A stretch of 64,000 bases of DNA, taken from positions 14,745,789 through 14,809,788 of the forward strand of contig NC_087062.1 in NCBI RefSeq assembly GCF_963678635.1. Direction: 5' to 3'. The stretch comes from Symsagittifera roscoffensis. Taxonomy: Eukaryota > Xenacoelomorpha > Acoela > Convolutidae. The notes beneath the pieces are model-generated. The model worked only from the letters and a program-made list of their open reading frames with translations. It had not been told where the DNA came from and searched no databases. The stretch's first letter is position 1. Each line of letters starts with the position of its first letter. Positions 12,901 through 23,242 of the stretch are shown here, piece by piece. Position numbers and translations under genes: made by a program.

Positions 12901-15732
12901 TGTTTTCGGTATTATCACAAAAAAAAACATTTAAATCATGTAAAACAAACAACTCTTTTTTGCCCAATTTTTCTGATGTGTTGTAAAAGTTGTGGAAAAA
13001 TGTGTAAATTTTGGAATGTTTTCACCGCTTTTGTTCTTTTTTTCCATTGGTATTGTTTGTGTTTAGAGTGGTATCTGCGATCACGTGTTACTTTGGATAT
13101 ATCAAACTGATGTACATGATGCGGTTCAACAAGAAGATGTCTTCCTTCGCCTGTGTGCTCAAAGTGGCAGCCAACGACATCACCAACTTCCTCATCATGT
13201 TCACCGTATGCATAACTTCCTCAAACAACTTTTAAACCACAATTATTTTCTGCTTTGTATTAATTGTTCGCTAGGTGAGAAGAAGGCTTTGAAGAAACTC
13301 CTTAATTTTTTTAAAAACAAATAGCCGATTAGGGTTTTTTGTGGACTGATGGGACGGTTTTCCCGGGGCATTGAAAGTTTCATTTCATTTTTCCTCTGTT
13401 TTTCGTTTGGTTTCATTAAGGGAGTAAGTGGCAAATCACGAACTCAAAGAATTTAGTACGTGCTTGACTGGTACTTCTTATCAAGTTAATAGATGAGTTG
13501 CAAGCAACTAGCAAGGATCTTTGCAGCTTGATACTGCTTTGAGTATGTCGCATTTGAAATGTTCTGCTACTGTGAATAGCATAACGGATCTTTTTCTTCC
13601 TAATTGACGGTTTGTTGTGTTGGATGCAGGTGGTGTTCATTGCGTTCGCCCAGTTCGCCTACCTGGTTCTGGGCTCTGTGGTGTCTGGCTACAAGTCCTT
13701 CGTGACCTGTTCCACCACCCTCATGGCCATGCTGCTTGGACAATGGGACTTCTACGAAGTGGAGGAGGCTGACCGAATGCTCGGTTAGCATAATTTACTA
13801 CCGATGTTTTTTGTTTTTTTTTTCTATCCGCAAAAGTGATGGTTTTACTTAAAGAGGTTAAAATAAATTGACTCCGAAATATTTTACATATCACCTGAGG
13901 CTAGTGAAGTTGTGCTTTTATGCAATAAATTTGATACTTCAAGCGTCTTTGGACTTCACGATGCAAAATGTGTTACCCTGACAAAAATTGAAATCCAGAG
14001 TTTCAAAATGAACTCTTTGTATATAATAAGACAAGGGTTTTGGAGTTGCATATTCTTTGGATCAAATACTTCGAAATAATTTAACCCTTCAGACTCCGAA
14101 GTTGTGCTTCGATTGATTTCGTAATGATATCATTACATATTGCAGGTCCTGGGTTCTTGTTCACCTACATAATCTCGGCCAACTTGATCCTCCTTAATGT
14201 GTTCCTGTCAATCATCTGCGAGGCATGTGACCAGGTCAATGGTGAGGTCGCTCAACAGGAGAACGACTTTGAGGCAAGTCTCCCTCTTCATGTATTCTTT
14301 GCCTGCTTAAAGCACGCTTAATCCGAACTTGCATTCATAGCATGGAAAATTCAGAGACGATTTGGCCCCGATGCTTGATTTTTCACTTTGTTTATGGAAA
14401 GGATGTAGATTTTTTATTGTATCATTGCTCTGGCCATTGAAAATGGGGAGGAACTTTGTATTTGGGCGTTTAAGTTTTTTCCCCGCAAAAATTGTTAAAA
14501 AAGGGTCCCAGTGCTGCGAAAAACTAGTTTGATATTTTTGATTTTCACTCCAACTTCGAGCGAGTAAAGCGAGCGGGCTGACTTTTTATTAAAAAAGGAT
14601 AAGCCATGAAACTTTTATTCAAGCCTCTGGAAGTTTAGTTTAACTCCAATAAAATTAGTTATCGAAGATTAATGCGTTATTTTGAGAATAAAAAATTCAA
14701 GAACTCAAAAAATTTCATTTAAAATTCAATCGTAAAAATAACTTTTACGATTATACCTCATTAAATGGATAAATGATCTTGAAATGTCGATTATAGCCAG
14801 GATGCATGCTATTGATGTGAATAAAAACTAGGAATTTAATGAGCATTTCAATATTTAGTTTTTTTATATTTTTCTCCCATTTCTCTTATTTTTTTGTTTG
14901 TTTTAAGAAACGATCTTAGTATGATGTTTGTTTATGAGTTGAGTTGTGTGGTGTTAGGTGGTCGATTTCATGGTGGGCCAGGTGAAGATGCTGATAGGGA
15001 CTAGCAGACTGACTCAGAATGCGGCCAAGAAGATGCAGGACGACCTGGAACAGGAGAAGGAGGACGAAATGGATGGTGAGGTGGGAGAGGACGGGGTCCC
15101 CAAGAAACCCATCGACATCGACAGTGTAAGAACGCTTTATTATCTTTCGATATTCATTCTTATAAGTATCTTCTTAGAAGTTGTTCAATTTGCGAAATCA
15201 TGCTAAAATTAATAAAGTTATTATGCTGAAGGTTTTTTCCTGAACATTTTCAAGGTTTCATACCATACAGTTGAGTTGATTTTGGTAAAAGGCGCCTCTG
15301 TTTAATGTTTTGATGCCTTAGTTTTGGTCTAAAAGATGTAGGTTTTGTCATCAATTCTAATTAAAGTACAGAAAACTTCTTGTGTTGGCTGAACGGTGAG
15401 GCATATTCGCGTTTCTGGAAAAGAAAACGCATGCAAAATAGAATGTTCAAAAAAGTCAATCTGGTAGTCATAATATTTCAATTCGTATGTTTAAGCATAA
15501 GTGTTTCATTTGAATGGGTACTTCTTAGGTGTTGTGTGACTTCGAAGGCCAGATGAACTACATCAGTGGCCACTACTGCGGAAGCAGCTCCGAGGACGAA
15601 GAAGATGAGGAGTTCGGCAAGATGCTCTCCGACTACGGCAACAGTCGAAGCCAACTCCTCAACGCCTCTGGAAACTCCAATGATGAACACTCCTTCTCCG
15701 CTAGGAGTTTCAACATTGCAGTCCAACGGTGA
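926..15732 (+). CDS. Polycystin-1-like protein (GPS, PLAT, 11-TM class), 3' part of gene
   Basis: This is the C-terminal 1,566 residues of a polycystin-1-type membrane protein. The family forms ciliary or cell-surface mechano/chemosensory receptor-channel complexes with polycystin-2 subunits. Exons: 926-1046, 1413-1637, 1830-2276, 3026-3203, 3408-3649, 3882-3998, 5369-5649, 6301-6673, 7064-7397, 7695-7831, 8442-8693, 9182-9422, 9769-10173, 10558-10673, 11031-11156, 11842-11947, 12395-12602, 13067-13205, 13630-13783, 14146-14273, 14958-15125, 15529-15732. All joins keep frame to TGA at 15730. Order of parts: Thr-rich linker, GAIN/REJ-like region, GPS, first TM (after 3882), PLAT, further TM helices, large extracellular loop (9182-11156), last TM block with pore region, acidic tail. 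Two introns start with GC rather than GT. The 5' exons lie outside the window. Family assignment is secure; which paralogue (PKD1, PKD1L1-3, PKDREJ) is not. Confidence 0.93.
2468..2871 (+). mobile_element. Complete non-autonomous hAT-type MITE (404 bp)
   Basis: It starts CAGGGGCGGATATAGG and ends AAATCCGCTACTG, imperfect terminal inverted repeats. It is flanked by an exact 8-bp direct repeat ATTGAGTG (2460-2467 and 2872-2879), the target duplication length of hAT transposons. It sits in the intron between 2276 and 3026. It encodes no transposase and contains a G-run near 2831-2842. The right terminus has drifted from CCGCCCCTG. Confidence 0.8.
3408..3649 (+). other. GPS (GAIN autoproteolysis) exon of the polycystin-like gene
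   Basis: About residues 350-388 of the visible protein carry a GPS-type motif: Cys, an 18-24 residue spacer, then C...C, the scissile HLS and SFGGSFFVPPN. In adhesion GPCRs and polycystin-1, cleavage falls between Leu and Thr/Ser of HL(T/S), so HL|S here is compatible with self-cleavage. The usual Trp after the first Cys is replaced (CLYYN). The next exon (3882-3998) supplies the first membrane helix, rich in Leu, Val and Ile and ending in a basic stop-transfer stretch, as in the family. Confidence 0.85.
5252..5281 (+). repeat. (AAAT)n microsatellite
   Basis: About seven uninterrupted AAAT units lie in the intron before the PLAT exon. This is an ordinary simple repeat. Confidence 0.9.
5369..6673 (+). 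other. PLAT/LH2 domain exons and second membrane helix
   Basis: Two exons (5369-5649 and 6301-6673) encode a cytoplasmic PLAT (lipoxygenase homology) beta-sandwich directly after the first membrane helix. Typical signatures are YEITVYTG near its start, the IWHNNKG-x-x-PAW core, and FLNNRWLAVDKDDG. In polycystins this domain binds lipids and scaffold proteins. The intron splits the Trp codon of PAW. The second exon ends with the FTRVQRASCC run that leads into TM2, which is strongly conserved in polycystin-1 proteins. Confidence 0.9.
5886..6152. mobile_element. TA-flanked foldback MITE (267 bp)
   Basis: The ends CAGGGTGTTTTCAAAACATG and its counterpart ...CGTTTTGAAAAACCCTG are inverted repeats extending tens of bases inward (AAATATTTGGGTTA pairs with TAACCCAGATATTT). 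TA flanks both sides (5884-5885, 6153-6154), as in Tc1/mariner-type elements. It is intronic in the polycystin-like gene and has no ORF. Confidence 0.65.
8694..9181 (+). other. GC-AG intron
   Basis: Between exons 8442-8693 and 9182-9422 the donor is GAG|GCAAGT and the acceptor TTTTAG. Reading GC as the donor keeps phase 0 and joins AIVE to LDYSDY, giving the expected polycystin order. No nearby GT donor keeps the frame. Strong exon-side AG and AAGT matches are the usual companions of GC donors. Confidence 0.75.
10877..11006 (+). repeat. 34-bp tandem repeat, four copies
   Basis: Four head-to-tail units begin at 10877, 10911, 10945 and 10979; the last is shortened. Each carries TGCAATCCTTAGCAATAATC. 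Copy 2 has one change in the CTTAGCAA word and one in GTTGAGATG. The array ends 24 bases before the exon at 11031, so it occupies the normal branch-point region of that intron. Confidence 0.92.
11395..11555 (+). repeat. Diverged 3' fragment of the hAT-type MITE
   Basis: The segment from about 11400 through the end TAAATCTGCTACTG shares GGCGCCTTT, the GGGACGGTCAGCCAAA word, the CCAAAG..GGACCCCTTGGGTC word and the CGAATCCCCC word with the complete copies. No convincing left terminus or target duplication was found. Confidence 0.55.
13630..14273 (+). other. Polycystin channel-type pore and last membrane helix exons
   Basis: Exons 13630-13783 and 14146-14273 encode the final two membrane helices. 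Between them lies a pore-like loop, LLGQWDFYEVEEADRMLGP, followed by a helix LLNVFLSII. The layout matches polycystin-2 and the PKD1L proteins, where the loop carries the LGD-type selectivity filter. Here the acidic residue after LG is replaced by Gln (LGQWDF), although an Asp follows two residues later. Whether this subunit conducts ions cannot be told from sequence. Confidence 0.75.
14274..14957 (+). other. Second GC-AG intron
   Basis: The exon ending NDFE at 14273 is followed by GCAAGT, and the next exon starts at 14958 after GTGTTAG with VVDFMV. The donor context GAG|GCAAGT is identical to that of the intron at 8694, and both are phase 0. Without it the frame runs to a stop 60 bases downstream. 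Confidence 0.75.
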
Positions 15733-17427
15733 ACCCCACCTCTCTTCCCGACATGATCCCCCACTCCTTCACTGCACCACTTTACCCTTGACTATGTTGA
15801 GGCAAAGGCAGGTTGATGAAGATGGGATCAAGACGAGGTATCATCATAGAAGATAGAAAAACTTTACAAAGCGAAGACTTTCAAAGAAGGACCAAAATGT
15901 GTATTGGACCTGGGAGTCCCTCGTTTAAAAACGGCAGCTATATTGGTGCTGACATCTGTAGTTATTAAAAAATATTTCGTTGAAACCATGAACCAACCTT
16001 TCCTCGTGTTACTAAAATCCGAAGTGTCTGAGACGCGAAAATACTGATATTTAATGTTTTCCGGTGAAAAAAATACTGTGAAGCAATGTGACAAACGAAA
16101 ATAGTCATGTTTTTATGAAACAAAAAACATTTTGATTATAAACACTAGAACCAGAAAAGAGTGATACGAACTGGTCAAAATCAAAAAATGAAACTAAATT
16201 ACAGTTGTTCGGATTACCAGAGGAAAGTTAGGCTTTTCAATTTGAAATGTGAAACCAAGTAAGGTAACCAAGTTCTACACAGCTCTTTAAATAAATGTTC
16301 TAGACATTTGATGTTGAGTAAAGCTAATTAATAAAAATGCTTTTGAATTGAGTCCTAGAAGTGCAGAAAAGTTCGCGGAAACACCATAATTGCATTGTAC
16401 CCTTAATTATCAACAAGCATACATCTAATTATGGTCGCTTTCTATTTGAAGGTCTAATAGTATTTGTTGTATTTTGTCACTTTAAAAGACAATGACGAAA
16501 TATATATGCTTGAGGTGGTTTTTTAGACCAATTTCGATGTTTATTTATTTTTTTTATCAAGTTCTATTTTGATCATGTTCTAGACAAGTATATTTTTCGC
16601 AGCGCATCATATTTTTGCGCATTCTACCTCTCAGGGACCCCCTCGCCACCCAAAGATCTACCTTTTAAGTTGTTAAGGACTATTTTACGTCATCAATTTG
16701 TTTACTATGCTTTTCTGAAAAAAATTTAATCATTCTGCTGCAATAGCTGCCGCAATTTACGCGTATTTTTGGAGCGAATATCGCAAAGTAAGTTTGTCCG
16801 AAAATACTTTGTGAAATTTTGAAAAATAGCGTTTTTTCCTTTGAAAATTATACGAGAGCTTGAAAAATCTAACGAACTGTTGTTGAAGTAGCTACCGTTT
16901 GAAAAATACGTTTCGTACCGAATTAAATTAAGCTCTGCAATTATGACTCAATTGTTTTTGATTTGAAACGAGTATAAAATTGCGTAAAACAGAACCAATT
17001 GAACTCATGACGCAGTAGGTCAAAACTTTGGTGTGATAAGAGTTAAGCTAAGGAATTCATACAGCATTAATATTAATAGTGAAATGACTAGTTATTAAAA
17101 TGTACTGTGTTAAACTGGAAAATAGGAAATATATTGTTGTCGATTTAAATTGCTTAGTAGTGAAATGACTAAGTGTTAAAATGTACGGTGTTAAATTGTA
17201 TGTCATTACATTGTAGGACACCCAAAATGATGGCAAGCAATGAGCGACCTTAAAAAGCGTCGTGTGTTACTATACTAATTCTTTTTTAACTGGGTTCAAC
17301 TACACAAGCTCCTTACTGAGTTCAATTTTTGAGTTCCATTTTGTACCTGTATAGTTGAGGTGGTTTTTCAGACCAACTTCGGCAATCGAAATAGTAGTTT
17401 TTAACGCACGATTTTTATACACCCAAG
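15733..17427. other. Intergenic sequence downstream of the polycystin-like gene
   Basis: No further coding exon is recognisable. It contains a direct duplication of about 40 bases (units near 17079 and 17159, sharing AGTGAAATGACTA, period 80). A word around GAGGTGGTTTTT..AGACCAA occurs near 16512 and again near 17358; the second copy's downstream part, with GTTCTAGACAA, resumes after the MITE at 17428-17846, showing that the MITE inserted into an older repeat. Confidence 0.5.
16289..16335 (+). promoter_or_regulatory. Candidate polyadenylation signals of the polycystin-like gene
   Basis: AATAAA occurs at 16289-16294 and again at 16330-16335, about 560-600 bases past the stop codon at 15732. 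These are the first canonical hexamers in the 3' flank, so a 3' UTR of roughly 0.6 kb is plausible. Such hexamers are common by chance in AT-rich DNA. Confidence 0.35.
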
Positions 17428-17846
17428 CAGGGGCGGAACTAGGATTTTCTCGAGGGGGCGAATTTTCAAAAAAATTTCAAAAATTTTGTCGAGCTTTTTT
17501 TATTTTAGGTCGACCAAATTGATTTTTCGAGCTCTCCCAAAGCACTGTTTTGTCCCTATTTTGGCCAAATTTTCTGCGCCGCAGGCAAAACTTTGAAAAA
17601 TATGCCGAAAGGTGGTTTTAGGCCCTTTTTGGAAGATTTTGACCAAAAAATAGCGTTTTTTCGGCGCGCGCTCCCCACTAAAAGTTAGTATATATTGGCG
17701 CCAAAGGCACCTTTAGAAAATTTTTAGGGTCCGTCACCAAAAATAGATTTCTTAAAAAGTACCAAAGGGTGGACTCTTTGGGTCGGCAGGGGGTCCAATC
17801 CCTGATGCAGGGGGTCGAATCCCCCCACCCCCTAAATCCGCCCCTG
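17428..17846 (+). mobile_element. Complete non-autonomous hAT-type MITE (419 bp)
   Basis: Termini are CAGGGGCGGAACTAGG and CCTAAATCCGCCCCTG, a near-perfect inverted repeat. Exact 8-bp direct repeats CACCCAAG flank it at 17420-17427 and 17847-17854. Length, termini and 8-bp duplication are diagnostic of hAT-family non-autonomous elements. The interior matches the 2468-2871 copy closely (GGTCGACCAAATTGATTTT, GGCGCGCGCTCCC, GGCGCCAAAGGC). The intact duplication and termini suggest this is the younger copy. Confidence 0.88.
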
Positions 17847-17954
17847 CACCCAAGGAAGATCGACTCCCTTGACGCGCGATGTTTTTTTTTGTTTACTGTC
17901 AAGTTCAATTTCGGTCATGTTCTAGACAAACTTACGCGCTTTGAAGATTTTATA

Positions 17955-18399
17955 CAGTGCTGCTTTAAATTATCCGGACAAAATGAACAAAATTTAATTT
18001 TTCAAATACTTTTTCTCTCAAATTGGGTTAAGATTAGAAAGTGAAGCGAACAAAAGTTTCTTCGAATTTCATTAGAAATAATACAGGTTTTTGGAGATTC
18101 AACCTTTCTAAAACTTTGATGGGCTGTGTAAGAAGCTTCGTGTGATATATATTTCTCAACAGTTAACAAAGTAGTTTCAGCGTAATTTTGATTAATTGAA
18201 AAATTCAATAGACCCAATTTTGGGGTAAAAATTTTGGCTGAGAATTTAGGAGAAAAAATTGCACCATATTAATTATGCTGAAATTTTAAGCTACTTTTGT
18301 TCTCTTCACTTTTAAACCAAATCTTAACCCAATTTGAGAAAAACGTGTTGGAAATTTCAAGTTTTGTTCATTTTGTCCGGATAATTTAAATCAGCACTG
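17955..18399. mobile_element. Foldback MITE with >100-bp inverted repeats and TA flanks (445 bp)
   Basis: The left end CAGTGCTGCTTTAAATTATC and the right end, read in reverse complement, CAGTGCTGATTTAAATTATC, stay similar for more than 100 bases; both continue CGGACAAAATGAACAAAA and later CTCAAATTGGGTTAAGATT. TA flanks each side. The whole element could fold into one hairpin. Termini and TA flanks suggest mobilisation by a Tc1/mariner-type transposase. Related copies end at 626 and span 46958-47596. Confidence 0.8.
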
Positions 18400-19499
18400 T
18401 ATATACTGTTGAAGGAGTTACGCAAATTATTTATGCGTAATTAATGCTTCTCCAATCTATTAATGGGTGATCGGTCAGTGCTCAAAACACTGTTTGAGAG
18501 AAAAAAGTTGTAATGCAGAGGTGAGTCAACAGCTTTGGAACAATTGTTTGTGTTCAACGATAGAGTTTGGGTTGTCGGCTTATGTTTTATCGTCAAGTTT
18601 GTTTTCTTTCCGGACGTATGTGCTGTTTTTAGTCCTATTAAGACATTTATTTTGCTTGTGCTGGCTAAGTTCAGCTTCGCTTTTTTGTTTTGTTTCAACA
18701 TCAGATAGAGCGTTAACAAAAAAGAATCGGACATGCGTTACTCTTGTTGAAAATCTGAATAAAAAGTAGCAAAAATATTTATTAATCTAGGTAAAAAATC
18801 GAAACTTTCAATTTTAAACCTAGTTTTCTGAAGACCACGGTCGGAACATTCTGTGCTACTTGCACAGTAACAGGCTATCCTTGTTTGAAGTTTATGTGCG
18901 TTATAGTTAGAAAATTAAAAGATCTCAACAATAATCTCACTTCCTGTGGCAAAAGAGATGACAACTGATCCACAAGTTTTTACAAAACCAGATTGCAGAA
19001 GTTTTTTCAGAAAACAGCCGTAAAGCTACGCACGCTTGCTTACAATTAAATTTAAAGCACTTCAACTGATTTGTTCCTACACATTTTGGATAAATCAGTA
19101 TACATTATTCAGAATTTGCCAAATAGCGAAGATAACTGTAAAGAAGATCGGAAATTTCAATTTTTTTTATTAAATGTAAATTAAAATAACGATTTTTTTA
19201 CGAAGTCGCAGTGAATAAACTTAGTGGTTTTTTATTTTCACGAAAAGTCTTGAAATTGTTCATACGTTCTACTAGATTGTTCAAACTCTTGGCTGAGCAA
19301 GGCCAATCACGTTCTTTAATAAAAGAAATTTTAATTTCCCAAAAACGCAAAAGTTACATATAACTCCAGTTTTTTCAATTTGGGTTAGTGTTAGTGAAAT
19401 TTGTGTCAATCAGAAAAGATTCTTGAAAATTGTAGGACATAATTTGTAGGGCAATAACCAAAGCGCCGCAGGCATCCACATGATTTGGCTATAAAACAT

Positions 19500-22350
19500 C
19501 TCATGTGTTTGTGTGCCCTATCCCGCTAGTGGGGTTAACCAGACCCCCTGCTTTAAGAGAAAATATAAAAGTTCTCTTGTTCAAAAGTTTTCCTTAGTTC
19601 AATCTTCCACTTTTCTCTTTTTCTTCTTGCAGATTCTGCAGATGCCCAACCGCTGGTTGTTTTTCATCCAGGGCATTTTTCTAGGTCTAGTAGGTTTATC
19701 CCATCGAATTTTTCTCTATATATACTCCCTGGGATGAATCTGTCCAGGATCTTTGTTGTCGTCTGTCCCGATAGTAATGTAACTTCAGATTTTTTTTCAC
19801 GGTTTAACCGTAGTTTCCGTATGTGAAACCTTGTTCTGTCTGTTGGGGCCGGTTCACTTCGCTTGCCAAAGAAGTCGTCTGCCATTTGCGCAAAAATCTC
19901 GAATCCACATATACTGCTGGCAGCGAACTACGAGGGACCTGGTTCCAGATCGTTGTCTTCGCGTAGTCGTTTCTGGCTGATTTGATTTTCTTTGATCTTC
20001 CTTCGCTTTTCCTCTCCTTCTTTCGACAGCGGATTTTCGTGGACCCTAAGTTTTTTCGCAGGTGTTTTGATGAAGATTTCTTATTGTTGAGCCTTGGTTC
20101 TAGTTACCGGGCATGCTCTAATAATAGGTTGATCCTTGCTGCTCGGCGGTGTCCATTTTTTAGCTGCAAATTTCCATAGTGGAATTTTTTCGGTTGTCGG
20201 AGCTAAGTCAGAGCTGCTGACTATCACCTTCTTTTCCCCCAAACCCTTTAGTGGGGTCCTGGAGCTTGTGGTTTTCTCTATTGTCTTTCCGGAATTCACT
20301 CCACTTCTAGCTGGCAAGTCTGTTAGACTATAACAACCCGTCTAAAATTAGTCAGTGCTAATTGCATCCCCCCGCTATGTTGAAATTACTTCAGGACCAA
20401 AATAGGAAAATCGTGTCCTTTCTTGCAGTCCTCAAAAAGGTCAATGTTCGGCATCTGGTAGCGGTCCTCGTTTGTCCTTGTTCAAATTTGTCCAACTTTT
20501 TCATGTCTTTCATGTTTTGTAGTCGTCGTAGTTCTTGGTCTACTTTGAATTGTTGATTGATTGAGATTCATCTCCCAATTTGGATGCGTGTCTAGAAATG
20601 TCCGATGAAAATTTGATCGTGCTGGGAAATAATATGGTAATCGTGACAAGGCAAGTAGCCTTTTTTTGTCAATTGCATTTTTTGCTACTACATAATTCAT
20701 AGAAATATTTTCATCATTATCTCACCCGAATCCATGTTTCAATTCGTGCGTCATCTGGAGCCCTAATTTTTCCAGCTGTCTGGCGTCATCTTCAAGCTGT
20801 CTACGTTCTCACATCATCTCCAAACTGTCTAGGTTCTTGCTTCCGTCATCAAGCTGTCAACGTTCTTGCGTTATCTGGGGCCCTAGTTTCTTTAAGCTGT
20901 CTCGTCCCAGAATCGATTTAATTCCGTTGTCTGTAAAATGGATACGAGCATTTTCACGTACCACGCAGCTGGTTGGGAGATCGTTGATCAACATTCCTTA
21001 CGTCTTGATGGATCCATGGTTATATGTTTGTAGGTCTTGATGGTTCCGCGGTTGATGGTTCCCTGCTAGTGGGTTCTGCTCAGTATCCCAGAAAAAAATT
21101 GTTCCATGTTTCCACCAAGTGTTCAGCAATCATTTTAGGTAAAAACGTGGCAAAATGACTTCTGATGACTTTTCCGCGTTCAACTGTAGGTCGGTGATGG
21201 CCACATCTTTCTCAATGTTAGAAGATAACTCGTGTGTATCGGATTCATCGTTGCGATTATCTATTTTTAACCGACCTCTGTTTCTTTTTGTGGGACGCGG
21301 TTTGATATGTTCTGTGTTTTTGAGTGGCACAGTCGAGTGAAGAGGTTTTTCCTCGCAATTACTACAATTTTTTTTTCTTTTAGCCGAGTACGATTCCCTA
21401 AGAGTACTCGACTCTTGTATTTCACAACCCCCGCACGGGTTTCTAGCCTCTAATCAGTTTCCCTATTGTGTTTATGTCGATTTACCCGGTTCGCGCTCAT
21501 TATCCACATAGGAATTTTTTTTACCATCGTGCATTGATTTTCCCAGTATTCGGCTGTTAGTCTCTCGTATCTTTTCCCAGTTCTTATCATTTGTTTATTT
21601 TGTTGGCTAGCTCTAGACATGACAAGGGCTCGAACGTTTTTTTATGAGGCTTCTTTTGGATATCTGACTGTGCTAGACTGAGGGTAGAGATATCACGTAT
21701 CCATCTATCTTCAGATGTGCTCAAATTGCATACATGTGCCGCCTTCCGCCTTTGTTTTCTCGACAGAAGAGTTTATATGTTGATCGCCATGCTTCGATGG
21801 GATTTGAAGGTATCTTCCAGCGTCCGAGGCTTTTGACTTTTGTTCCGTAATCTCAACATTAGCATACCTGCGTTGTAATTTCCGTCTTCCTCCTTTCCTC
21901 AAGTATAAGAAGATGTGATTTAGCGACATCCCATGGAATTTTTGAGATAGTTACGCCAATGGCTCGGATCCCTTGGCATTTGTTTTGCCATTTGTTTTTC
22001 GCTTAAAATTTTGCTTTTCCCGTTTTTTAATAGAATGATAGGTCGGGTGTGCATTTTCCGGTTCTTCAATAGGTCGCTCGAGCAGTGCGAGTTCTATCAA
22101 CTTTTCTGTAGTAATTCATCAGGTTCTGTTCCGATGTGGCTGATAATGGCTACATTGAAATGTTGTTTGCACTTTCCCCATTTCACCGCTGGTTCTTGCG
22201 TAGGTCTTTCCCCAAGCGCATTTATTACCAATGGAGTTTTCTTCTTTGCTGGCTGCGCCATGTGGTGAGGGTTTTAAGGAGCGTGTGGTCTCTTCCGCTA
22301 AGGGTATCAATTAGATCAATTGAATCATGCAATCTTTGAGATAGAATTAA
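19500..22350 (-). pseudogene. Decayed coding-like region, unidentified
   Basis: This stretch is visibly less AT-rich than its surroundings. On the minus strand it holds a series of 60-80 residue open stretches broken by stops and frame changes (22310-22119, 21929-21711, 21330-21130, 20700-20482, 20317-20081, 19885-19664). The translated pieces are rich in Lys, Arg, Glu and Gln. The part around 20910-20720 reads as a heptad-like coiled coil, with matching short DNA repeats built on a CTGTCTACGTTCTTGCGTC-like unit. I do not recognise the protein. A dead transposable element ORF or gene remnant fits best; no RT, transposase or protease motif was seen. Confidence 0.35.
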
Positions 22351-22726
22351 TGTTAGCGTAGGTCTAACGACAAAAAGCAAACTGGAAATGATAATTTGCA
22401 TCGAGCGGGACCTGCCAGTCTGACCGTTGATAGCTTTTTAAAAAACTTTTTGAAGCATTGTGGTTATTACAAATAAAGGTCATATACGCTCTAGTGGTAT
22501 ATTATACTGAAATTATTTTAGTCGTAATTCGGTTGCCTAAAATGTTTACTTAAATTTTTTGACGTATAGACAAATTTAGAGCGGAAACTGATATGTAGTC
22601 ACTCCCTCTAGATTTCTTTCAACGACTTTATCAATTTCAAATCAAAACTTTAGATCCAGTCTGCCTACGCGAAAACTTGATCATATATTGATGAATTTTC
22701 TGACTTAAGGAGATCAAATACAAAGG

Positions 22727-23060
22727 CGAAGTTGCACTTCGCATACACAAGCAAAAAAATGACCGATAACGCTTGGGAAAAACTGAATGACTTAAAATTT
22801 GAGTCTACAAAATTTCTTAAGTGACGCACGCCAATAATGAGTCTACATATTTGCTAAGTGACGCCAGCCAATTATAACTCATTAGCAGTACCCGTCAATT
22901 TGAAAAAAAAAATTACATTTTAACAGTCTCAATGTATAGAGCAGACGCATTTTAGCTATTGTACGAAAAATTTCAGTGAAAACATGCGACCCAACCCAGG
23001 TTTGAACCCTCTTAATTCGTTGCTGATCTCCTTCCCTACCCCTAAAGTGCTATTTGTAAT
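22727..23060. repeat. Dispersed repeat, copy 1 (with tRNA-like end)
   Basis: It is highly similar to 38417-38715: both contain GGCGAAGTTGCACTTCGCAT, ATGACCGATAACGCT, GAGTCTACAAAATTT and a region near GCAGACGCATTTTA. Both end in a minus-strand tRNA-like segment whose B-box-like GGGTTTGAACC (or GGGTTCAAACC) lies near 22995-23010. A Pol III-type SINE is likely. The short palindrome GAAGTTGCACTTC marks its start. Confidence 0.6.
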
Positions 23061-23242
23061 ATAGTAGTCTGTGTTCATATGCTTATCTTTGGCTGTACTT
23101 AATAGCTGGTTATTGATCAAAATGAAGGCTTTCAAAATGAACACATTTTGGCGCAACAATATTTGCCTCGCAACAATGCTTGTGACTTAGGTTGAGAAAC
23201 AAGATAGTGCATGCTATAACACAAGCTTTGCATGTGTAACTA

